Assembly (NCBI GenBank): GCA_947584105.1
Contig: CANPWK010000021.1
Location: 1 to 11,938, forward strand
Length of the DNA: 11,938 bases
DNA from: an uncultured Bacilli bacterium
Lineage (GTDB): Bacteria > Bacillota_I > Bacilli_A > RF39 > UBA660
Direction of reading: 5' to 3'
The notes below the pieces were generated by a model. The model worked only from the letters and a program-made list of their open reading frames with translations. It made no database searches and was not told the origin of the DNA. Shown piece after piece: positions 1-4,576 of this stretch. Position 1 is the stretch's first letter. Each line of letters begins with the position of its first letter. Made by a program: the position numbers and the translations under genes.

Positions 1-116
1 AAAAATTAGCATTTACTAAAGTTTTAGATAATCTTTCATTTATTCCAGTTGACAATTTTAATAATAATGGTAATAAGTCTTTAGATAGTGTTGCTATTTA
101 TAGAAAAACAAAATAA
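1..116 (+). CDS. 3' end of an unidentified protein-coding gene (partial)
   Basis: An open frame reading from base 3 runs through 37 sense codons and stops at TAA 114-116; the start lies outside the window. The visible tail is hydrophilic, has an Asn-rich patch (NFNNNGN), and ends SVAIYRKTK. I do not recognise the family. In many Firmicutes the gene before secE is rpmG (L33), but this tail lacks the L33 cysteines and does not resemble L33. The next promoter begins ten bases after the stop, so this gene probably belongs to a separate transcription unit. Its codon use (A/T-ending codons) matches the neighbours, which supports it as real coding sequence, but so short a fragment could be fortuitous. 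Confidence 0.5.
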   Translation, partial: KLAFTKVLDNLSFIPVDNFNNNGNKSLDSVAIYRKTK

Positions 117-125
117 AATATAATG

Positions 126-154
126 TTGACAAATTATCTCTTGTGTGCTATTAT
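126..154 (+). promoter_or_regulatory. Sigma-A promoter of secE-nusG
   Basis: A consensus -35 box TTGACA lies at 126-131. A 17-base spacer separates it from the -10 box TATTAT at 149-154, which is preceded by TGC, giving an extended -10. The predicted transcript starts near 161, about 45 bases before the secE start codon. Box quality, spacing and position all agree; the start site is inferred. Confidence 0.85.
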
Positions 155-205
155 TTTGGTAGACACAAAGAGGTGTTTTTATTTTAATTAAATAGAAGGT
201 GAATA

Positions 206-382
206 ATGAAAAAAATAGCACGATTTATTGTTAGCGTAAAAAAAGAGTTAAAAAGGGTTAGATGGCCAAAGAAAAAAGAAATGGTTGTTTATTCAACAGC
301 AACTATTGTATCTATAGTGTTTTTTATGGCATTCTTTACATTAGTAGATAGTGTTATTGGCTTATTAGTGAAGGTGTTTTAA
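206..382 (+). CDS. secE: Preprotein translocase subunit SecE
   Basis: This 58-residue protein is the small SecE form of Gram-positive bacteria. SecE clamps the SecY channel in the cytoplasmic membrane and is needed for SecA-driven protein export. The N-terminal amphipathic part carries the family signature KELKRVRWPKKKE (residues 13-25), equivalent to the usual EL(K/R)KVxWP motif. A single hydrophobic segment follows (about residues 27-55), as expected for the one-helix SecE type. The ATG at 206 is preceded by GAAGGTGA (195-202). The stop codon shares its last A with the nusG start (TAATG), so the two genes are translationally coupled, the usual secE-nusG order. The gene is short and easily missed by ORF length cut-offs. 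Identification is secure from motif, length and context together. Confidence 0.95.
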   Translation: MKKIARFIVSVKKELKRVRWPKKKEMVVYSTATIVSIVFFMAFFTLVDSVIGLLVKVF

Positions 383-918
383 TGGAAAAAGAATGGTATG
401 TTGTCAACACCTATTCTGGTCATGAGAATAAGGTTAAAGAGAAATTAGAGATGCGTGCTAGTAGTATGGGAATGGAAGATTATATATTTCGTGTAGTTGT
501 CCCAGAAGAAACTGTTGTAGAAACAGCTAAAGATGGATCTAAAAAAGAAAAAAAAGTAAAAATGTTTCCCGGTTATATCTTAGTTGAGATGATTATGACT
601 GATGAAGCATGGTTTATTGTTCGTAATACTCCAGGTGTTACGGGATTTATAGGTTCATCAGGAAAAGGGGCCAAACCATTTCCATTAACAAAACCAGAAG
701 TTGATAAGATTCTTGGCAATATGAATATGAGTAGAATAGATATTGAAAAAGAATTAAAAGTAGATGATAATGTTAAAGTTACAACTGGTGCATTTGCCAA
801 TATGTTTGGTAAAGTTAAGAAGATTGATATGAAGGCACAGAAGTTGGAAGTTGCTTTAGATTTATTTGGTCAAGAAACTATGGTTGAAATTGGTTTTGAT
901 GAAATAGAAAAAGTTTAA
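382..918 (+). CDS. nusG: Transcription termination/antitermination factor NusG
   Basis: The 178-residue protein has the normal NusG length and domain order. The N-terminal NGN domain (about 1-110) starts with the diagnostic EWYVVNTYSGHE and includes FPGYILVEM (62-70) and the VRNTPGVTGFIG strand-loop (80-91). It binds the beta-prime clamp helices of RNA polymerase. A linker leads to a C-terminal KOW domain (about 125-178) with VKVTTGAFANMFGKV and a closing EIGFDEIEKV. KOW contacts ribosomal protein S10 or Rho in studied bacteria. The usual GPFA of the KOW loop is GAFA here, a mild deviation. The start at 382 overlaps the secE stop by one base, and AAGGTG at 371-376 inside secE is the ribosome binding site. 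No obvious intrinsic terminator follows the gene. Confidence 0.97.
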   Translation: MEKEWYVVNTYSGHENKVKEKLEMRASSMGMEDYIFRVVVPEETVVETAKDGSKKEKKVKMFPGYILVEMIMTDEAWFIVRNTPGVTGFIGSSGKGAKPFPLTKPEVDKILGNMNMSRIDIEKELKVDDNVKVTTGAFANMFGKVKKIDMKAQKLEVALDLFGQETMVEIGFDEIEKV

Positions 919-923
919 AAACA

Positions 924-952
924 TTTACAAAAAAATTTTTTTATGATATGAT
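924..952 (+). promoter_or_regulatory. Sigma-A promoter of rplK-rplA
   Basis: TTTACA at 924-929 and TATGAT at 947-952 are separated by exactly 17 bases, and TGA directly precedes the -10 box as an extended -10. Most of the spacer is an A7T7 block (929-942). The predicted start is near 959, leaving a leader of about 105 bases before rplK, long enough for the folded element at 971-1021. Confidence 0.8.
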
Positions 953-970
953 TATATGGCTATATTTATT

Positions 971-1021
971 TTTTATTAAGTGGAAGCTTGTGTTATGCGG
1001 AGCATTTGTACCACAATAAAA
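971..1021 (+). promoter_or_regulatory. Probable L1-binding leader element of rplK-rplA mRNA
   Basis: The leader can fold as follows: an outer A/U stem pairs 971-977 with 1015-1021, a two-base bulge (978-979) follows, then GTGG 980-983 pairs with CCAC 1011-1014. Inside is an asymmetric loop topped by a small ATGC/GCAT hairpin (995-998 with 1002-1005). L1 is known to repress its own operon by binding the mRNA before rplK, and the GTGG-(A/G)AG...TACCAC arrangement is like the Firmicutes rplK leaders I recall. The pairing is read from the sequence; the L1 assignment is inference. Confidence 0.55.
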
Positions 1022-1064
1022 AATTTATATATAAATGAAAAACAAAAATTAGGAGGTGTTTTTC

Positions 1065-1487
1065 GTGGCAGAATTAGTTAAAAAGATAAATTTGCAAATT
1101 TCAGCAGGAAAAGCAACACCAGCTCCTCCAGTAGGAACTGTATTGGGCCCAGTAGGAATTAATTTACAAGAATTTTGTACAAAATATAATGATGCGACAA
1201 GAGATAAAATGGGAGATATATTACCAGTAGAGATTTCTGTATTTGATGATAGAAGCTTTACTTTCATAATTAAAACTCCACCAACAGCATTTTTATTAAA
1301 AAAATTTGCTAAATTAAAAAAAGGATCTGCAAAGGGAAAAAATGAAGTTGTTGCAACAATTACAAAAAATCAACTAAAAGAAATAGCAGAAACAAAATTA
1401 CCAGATTTAAACTGTTATACAGTTGAAGAAGCCATGAAAATAGTTGCTGGTACAGCACTAAACATGGGTATTAAAGTAGAAGATTAA
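1065..1487 (+). CDS. rplK: 50S ribosomal protein L11
   Basis: L11 forms the base of the GTPase-associated stalk with 23S rRNA helices 43/44 and contacts translation factors. The chosen GTG at 1065 gives 140 residues starting MAELVKKINLQ. An in-frame GTG at 1056 falls inside the AGGAGG (1051-1056) ribosome binding site and is rejected. The N-terminal domain carries AGKATPAPPVG (14-24), with the proline helix that binds thiostrepton in other L11 proteins. The C-terminal rRNA-binding domain includes DRSFTFIIKTPP (62-73), EIAETKLPDLN and the closing GTALNMGIKVED. One oddity is that the usual bacterial LGQxG after the proline helix reads LGPVG (27-31), with Pro for the conserved Gln. It is the first gene of the rplK-rplA unit. 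Confidence 0.97.
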   Translation: MAELVKKINLQISAGKATPAPPVGTVLGPVGINLQEFCTKYNDATRDKMGDILPVEISVFDDRSFTFIIKTPPTAFLLKKFAKLKKGSAKGKNEVVATITKNQLKEIAETKLPDLNCYTVEEAMKIVAGTALNMGIKVED

Positions 1488-1529
1488 TTACTAACATATA
1501 AATCCGCATAAAAATATAAAGGAGGATAT

Positions 1530-2225
1530 ATGAAAAGATCAAAAAAATATTTAGAAATATCTAGCAAGTATGATAAGAGTAAAAAATATACTAAAGAAGA
1601 AGCTATTAAATTAGTAAAAGAACTTGCTAGTGCTAAATTTGATGAAACAGTTGAGTTATCTATGAATTTGAACTTAGATACTAAAAAATCTGATCAACAA
1701 TTAAGGGGGGCAACTGTACTTCCTAATGGTATCGGAAAAAATAAGACAGTATTAGTACTTGCCAAAGGTGAACAAGCTAAAGCTGCTAAAGAGGCTAAAG
1801 CTGATTTTGTTGGAGATACTGATTTAATTGATAAGATTGAAAAAGAAAATTGGTTCGAATTTGATACATTAATTGCTACACCTGAAATGATGCCAGCTTT
1901 AGGTAAAATTGGTCGTATTTTAGGTCCAAAAGGATTAATGCCAAATCCTAAAACTGGAACTGTTACAATGGATGTAAAAAAGGCTGTGGAAGATGTAAAA
2001 AAAGGACGTGTAGAATATCGTGCTGATAGTTATGGTAATGTAGCTGTAGTTATTGGTAAGGCATCTTTCGATGCTTCAAAATTACTTGGTAATTTAGAAG
2101 CGTTTGTTTCATTAATTGTAAAAACTAAGCCAAGTGTAGTAAAGGGTAAATATATAAAAAGTATTACTATTTCAACTACAATGGGACCTGGTATTAAATT
2201 AGATGAAACAGAATTTGCAATTTAA
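1530..2225 (+). CDS. rplA: 50S ribosomal protein L1
   Basis: L1 forms the mobile L1 stalk at the E site, binding 23S rRNA helices 76-78 and helping deacylated tRNA leave. It also represses its own mRNA in studied bacteria. The 231-residue length is typical. Recognisable blocks are the N-terminal YTKEEAIKLVKELASAKFDE (20-39), the signature GRILGPKGLMPNPKTGTV (128-145) in domain II, VEYRADSYGNVAVVIGKASF (161-180), and the rRNA-binding STTMGPGIKL (215-224) near the C-terminus. AAAGGAGG at 1518-1525 is the ribosome binding site, four bases from ATG. A run of six G (around 1706-1711) is unusual in this A/T-rich setting but does not break the frame. The gene lies 42 bases after rplK with no promoter between them, so the two are co-transcribed. 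Confidence 0.97.
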   Translation: MKRSKKYLEISSKYDKSKKYTKEEAIKLVKELASAKFDETVELSMNLNLDTKKSDQQLRGATVLPNGIGKNKTVLVLAKGEQAKAAKEAKADFVGDTDLIDKIEKENWFEFDTLIATPEMMPALGKIGRILGPKGLMPNPKTGTVTMDVKKAVEDVKKGRVEYRADSYGNVAVVIGKASFDASKLLGNLEAFVSLIVKTKPSVVKGKYIKSITISTTMGPGIKLDETEFAI

Positions 2226-2227
2226 TA

Positions 2228-2256
2228 TTTACAAATAAAAAATAATGTGCTATAAT
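2228..2256 (+). promoter_or_regulatory. Sigma-A promoter of rplJ-rplL
   Basis: TTTACA at 2228-2233, a 17-base spacer and a perfect TATAAT at 2251-2256 preceded by TGC make a strong extended -10 promoter. It begins two bases after the rplA stop codon. The predicted start is near 2263, so the transcript would begin right at the L10 leader. Confidence 0.87.
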
Positions 2257-2263
2257 TAGTGCA

Positions 2264-2371
2264 ATTGGAAATTTACCGTAGACAGTAGGCGAAGTAAGTC
2301 CTACCGAGGAACTTAATTTTTTAAGAACTTTAAAGTCCACGGTTGTTTGTGGACTTTTTTACGGCAATTTT
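2264..2371 (+). promoter_or_regulatory. Ribosomal protein L10 leader (autoregulatory)
   Basis: The leader contains the hallmark L10-leader pattern: ACC, GTAGACA, then a GTAGG/CCTAC stem (2285-2289 with 2300-2304), then CGAGG. CC 2276-2277 can pair with GG 2308-2309, leaving the asymmetric GTAGACA/CGA loop of a kink-turn-like L10 site. In B. subtilis the L10(L12)4 complex binds this leader and controls rplJL by transcription attenuation. Here 2308-2316 can pair with 2330-2338 as an antiterminator, which would exclude the terminator stem. L10 binding would hold 2308-2309 in the upstream helix and favour termination. The motif and context are clear; the detailed switch is inferred from complementarity. 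Confidence 0.88.
2332..2360 (+). terminator. Attenuator (intrinsic terminator) in the L10 leader
   Basis: A perfect 9-bp stem pairs AAAGTCCAC (2332-2340) with GTGGACTTT (2349-2357) across an 8-base loop, followed by further T to 2360. It ends 24 bases before the rplJ start codon, so it must be bypassed for rplJ-rplL expression. It is the off-state structure of the L10 attenuation switch and could also stop transcripts reading through from rplA. Confidence 0.85.
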
Positions 2372-2384
2372 AAGGAGGTGGAAC

Positions 2385-2876
2385 ATGGCAAATCCAAAAA
2401 TACTTGAGCAAAAACAAAAAATAATTGATGAAATTACTGAGAATGTTAAAAATTCTGAATCATTTATTTTACTTGAAAATAATGGTTTAACTGTTGCAGA
2501 GACAATGGAACTTAGAAGAAAGTTAAAAGAATCAAATTCAGAATTGAAAATTTATAAAAATACATTAGTAGCTCGTAGTTTAAAAACTTTAAATATTGAT
2601 TTAGAGAAAGATTTAAATGGTCCTAAAGTATTTGTTTTTGGAAAAGATATGATAGAACCAATTAAAGTAGCAAGCGACTTTATCAAGACACATCCTAATT
2701 TAGAGATGAAAGTAGGAATTGTTGATGGTAAAATTACTGAAATTGACGAATTAAAGAAATTAGCTACAATCCCATCAAGAGAAGGATTACTTACAATGTT
2801 TGCAAGTGGCCTTATGGGTATTGTAAGAGATTTTGCAATTTGCTTAGATTTACATAGTAAAAATTTAGAAAAATAA
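2385..2876 (+). CDS. rplJ: 50S ribosomal protein L10
   Basis: L10 anchors L12 dimers to the ribosomal stalk and, with L12, regulates its own operon. The ATG at 2385 gives 163 residues and follows AAGGAGG (2372-2378) at 6 bases. An upstream in-frame TTG at 2343 lies inside the terminator hairpin and is rejected. The N-terminal rRNA-binding domain (about 1-100) shows IIDEITENVKNSESFILLEN, the conserved TVAETMELRRKLKES (36-50) and YKNTLVARSL (57-66). GPKVFVFG (79-86) and the conserved LATIPSREGLLTMFASGLMG (126-145) follow, then a C-terminal helix (about 143-163) that in the family carries the L12-dimer sites. Length and order are normal for Firmicutes. It is co-transcribed with rplL, 17 bases downstream. 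Confidence 0.96.
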   Translation: MANPKILEQKQKIIDEITENVKNSESFILLENNGLTVAETMELRRKLKESNSELKIYKNTLVARSLKTLNIDLEKDLNGPKVFVFGKDMIEPIKVASDFIKTHPNLEMKVGIVDGKITEIDELKKLATIPSREGLLTMFASGLMGIVRDFAICLDLHSKNLEK

Positions 2877-2893
2877 AAGAGAGGAGAGATAAT

Positions 2894-3259
2894 ATGGCAA
2901 AACTAAGTGCACAAGAAATTATAGATTCACTAAAAGAAATGACTCTTTTAGAAATTAAAGAAGTAGTAGATTTAATGAAGGAGGAATTTGGTGTTGATCC
3001 ATCAGCTGTAGCAGTAGCTGCTGCACCTGCTGAAGCTAAAGAAGAAGGACCATCACAACAAGATGTAGTTCTTGCTAGCTGTGGTGCTAATAAAATTGCC
3101 GTTATTAAAATAATTAAAGAAGTAACTGGTTTAGGATTAGGAGATGCTAAAGCAATTGCTGATAACGGTGGAGTTATTAAAGAAAAAGCTAGTGCTGATG
3201 AAGCTCAAGAATTAAAAGCTAAGTTTGAAGAAGCTGGCGCTACTATTGAATTAAAATAA
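2894..3259 (+). CDS. rplL: 50S ribosomal protein L7/L12
   Basis: L12 is the multi-copy stalk protein that recruits and stimulates translational GTPases. The 121-residue product has the usual three parts: an N-terminal dimerisation domain (1-33), an Ala/Pro/Glu-rich hinge (about 34-54, VAVAAAPAEAKEEG) and the C-terminal factor-binding domain (55-121). The conserved GANKIAVIK (64-72) and TGLGLGDAK (78-86) form the GTPase-contacting surface, and Lys67, Lys72 and Lys86 are kept. Two family features differ: the usual GLKEAK is GLGDAK, and the loop that usually contains a proline before IKE/LKE reads ADNGGVIKE (89-97). GAGGAG at 2881-2886 is the ribosome binding site. The identification is certain; the deviations look lineage-specific. 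Confidence 0.97.
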   Translation: MAKLSAQEIIDSLKEMTLLEIKEVVDLMKEEFGVDPSAVAVAAAPAEAKEEGPSQQDVVLASCGANKIAVIKIIKEVTGLGLGDAKAIADNGGVIKEKASADEAQELKAKFEEAGATIELK

Positions 3260-3273
3260 TTAATATTGATTTT

Positions 3274-3299
3274 AAGCCTATACTTTTAGTATGGGCTTT
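3274..3299 (+). terminator. Weak terminator-like hairpin after rplL
   Basis: AAGCCTATAC (3274-3283) pairs with GTATGGGCTT (3289-3298) over 10 bp with one G-U pair and a 5-base loop. Only a short broken T run follows (TTTAAG), so termination is probably partial. No promoter is visible before the next gene, which fits readthrough at reduced level, with the hairpin separating the abundant L10/L12 message from the downstream genes. It could instead be a processing or mRNA-stability element. Confidence 0.5.
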
Positions 3300-3321
3300 A
3301 AGTGTATAAATAAGGATGGTT

Positions 3322-3870
3322 ATGACAGAAAAAGAAATAATAGAAGGAAAAAAATTATATAATGAACAAATATTAAAACATAAGTCTTTAATAGAGAAGA
3401 AAAATGAAATTAGGTCTCTACAAGAGAATCCAACTGTTAAAAGATATCTTGAATTATGTGATCAAGTTAAAAATATGAAAGAAGAAAATGCTATAAATAT
3501 AGCTTTTAATGATATTGCTTTAAAAACTGAAAACAGCAATGAAATATTAGTTTATTTAGGTGATTATAAATTTGATACTACTTATGGTAAATCAAATATT
3601 AATAATTCTAAAGAACCTACAGAATTGTTTGAATTATATAAAGATTTAGAAACTGAAAAAGAATATTATGTAAAAATCAAAGATCATGATACATGGGCAA
3701 ATAATCACAAAATTATATATTTAATAAATATTGCTAAAAATAGATATGGGCATAATAGAGATACACTTAATACTTTGTATGAAATATATTTCAATTTAAG
3801 AGAAAAGTTTTTTAAAAGCCTTTTAGTAGAATCACAAACAGAAGCCATAAAACAGTTGATAAAAAAATGA
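3322..3870 (+). CDS. Unrecognised 182-residue protein between rplL and rsmC-like gene
   Basis: I do not recognise this family. The ATG at 3322 fits the AAGGA at 3312-3316 (5-base gap) better than the ATG at 3316, which has no room for a ribosome binding site. The product is highly charged, with many Lys, Glu and Asn. Residues 1-60 are predicted by eye to be helical and possibly coiled-coil, including the stretch SLQENPTVKRYLELCDQVKN. The middle (about 75-95) has a short beta-like part, VYLGDYKFDTTYG, and the C-terminal half is again helical (TLNTLYEIYFNLREKFFKSL). There is no signal peptide, membrane segment or metal-binding cysteine pattern, so it is likely cytoplasmic. Codon and base use match the neighbours. 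It sits where B. subtilis goes directly from rplL to ybxB, so it looks like a lineage-specific insertion. Confidence 0.85.
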   Translation: MTEKEIIEGKKLYNEQILKHKSLIEKKNEIRSLQENPTVKRYLELCDQVKNMKEENAINIAFNDIALKTENSNEILVYLGDYKFDTTYGKSNINNSKEPTELFELYKDLETEKEYYVKIKDHDTWANNHKIIYLINIAKNRYGHNRDTLNTLYEIYFNLREKFFKSLLVESQTEAIKQLIKK

Positions 3871-3892
3871 AAAAGAAATTAAAAGGTGCAAA

Positions 3893-4480
3893 ATGAGCTA
3901 TTACTTTGATAGAGAAACAGATACAAAAAGTAATGAAAAAATTATTCATGTTGAAATAAATAATAATATTTATAATTTTTATACAGATAACAATGTATTT
4001 TCAAAAAAATATTTAGATTTTGGTACTAGGGTATTACTTGAAGCTATTGATATTACGCAAATAAAAGGATCTGTATTAGATTTTGGTTGTGGTTATGGTC
4101 CAATAGGAATATATATTAAGAAAAACTGCAATTGTGATGTAGATATGGTAGATATTAATCAAAGAGCTTTGGCTTTAGCAAGACGGAATGCTTTATTAAA
4201 TAAAGTAGAAACTAATATATTTGAAAGTGATATTTATAGTAATATTAAAAAAAAGTATGATAGTATTATAACAAATCCCCCAATTAGAGTTGGGAAAGAT
4301 ACTCTTTATAAAATATTGTTTCAAGCGAATAATTATTTAAAAGATGATGGAAATTTATATTTAGTTATTAATAAAAATCAGGGTGCCAAGAGTTTAAAAA
4401 GAGATTTAGAAAAAGTTTATATTGTAACAATATTAGAAAAAAATAAAGGATTTTATATTTTTAAATGTCAAAAACATTGA
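3893..4480 (+). CDS. RsmC-like class I SAM-dependent methyltransferase (YbxB family)
   Basis: The 195-residue protein is a single-domain class I methyltransferase of the RsmC/YbxB group. E. coli RsmC methylates N2 of G1207 in 16S rRNA; the single-domain Firmicutes relatives are assumed to act on rRNA, but that is inference. Visible motifs are NVFSKKYLDFGTRVLL (34-49) typical of YbxB, the SAM-binding motif I VLDFGCGYGPIG (61-72), the acidic motif II Asp in MVDIN (85-89), SD (112-113), and the catalytic motif IV NPPI (128-131) followed by RVGK. The end, GFYIFKCQKH, is also YbxB-like. AAAGGTG (3882-3888) precedes the ATG. The position between rplL and rpoB is the same as B. subtilis ybxB. The stop codon overlaps the rpoB promoter -35 box. 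Rejection of other substrates (for example protein methylation) rests on family and context only. Confidence 0.93.
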   Translation: MSYYFDRETDTKSNEKIIHVEINNNIYNFYTDNNVFSKKYLDFGTRVLLEAIDITQIKGSVLDFGCGYGPIGIYIKKNCNCDVDMVDINQRALALARRNALLNKVETNIFESDIYSNIKKKYDSIITNPPIRVGKDTLYKILFQANNYLKDDGNLYLVINKNQGAKSLKRDLEKVYIVTILEKNKGFYIFKCQKH

Positions 4481-4505
4481 CTTATTGAATTTATTCTGCT
4501 AAAAT
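4477..4505 (+). promoter_or_regulatory. Sigma-A promoter of rpoB-rpoC
   Basis: TTGACT at 4477-4482 overlaps the TGA stop of the methyltransferase gene. A 17-base spacer leads to TAAAAT at 4500-4505, directly preceded by TGC (extended -10). The predicted start is near 4512, giving a leader of about 65 bases to the rpoB GTG. The geometry is the same as at the other three promoters here. Confidence 0.78.
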
Positions 4506-4518
4506 TATAAATTGGCGA

Positions 4519-4543
4519 CATATATTATTCTTTCTAATATATG
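4519..4543 (+). promoter_or_regulatory. Hairpin in the rpoB mRNA leader
   Basis: CATATATTA (4519-4527) and TAATATATG (4535-4543) form a perfect 9-bp stem with a 7-base loop, starting about 7 bases from the predicted 5' end of the rpoBC mRNA. No T tract follows, so it is not a standard terminator. A 5'-proximal hairpin like this could stabilise the message or be a processing or regulatory site. The pairing is clear; the function is unknown. Confidence 0.5.
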
Positions 4544-4576
4544 ATTACTAGAAAATATAGTTTATGGGGTGAAAAA

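Noticed and set aside
161..178. Small hairpin AGACAC/GTGTTT followed by T-rich sequence in the secE leader
   Set aside because: Only four Watson-Crick pairs in the core plus weak end pairs; too weak for a terminator and easily chance in A/T-rich DNA.
117..205. rpmG or tRNA-Trp gene before secE, as in some Firmicutes
   Set aside because: The gap holds only a promoter and a short leader; no L33 frame with cysteine pairs or tRNA cloverleaf is present.
1056..1064. Upstream GTG start for rplK
   Set aside because: The GTG at 1056 lies within the AGGAGG ribosome binding site and would add three residues not seen in L11; GTG 1065 has correct spacing.
2343..2384. Upstream TTG start for rplJ
   Set aside because: It lies in the attenuator hairpin, has no ribosome binding site, and would add 14 non-L10 residues; ATG 2385 follows AAGGAGG.
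3868..4480. Possible use of the Mycoplasma code (TGA as Trp)
   Set aside because: Two genes end at TGA in sensible positions, all Trp codons seen are TGG, and no conserved Trp position is encoded by TGA.
4541..4576. Upstream ATG start for rpoB
   Set aside because: This ATG is in the leader hairpin without a ribosome binding site; GTG 4577 follows GGGGTG and matches RpoB N-termini.
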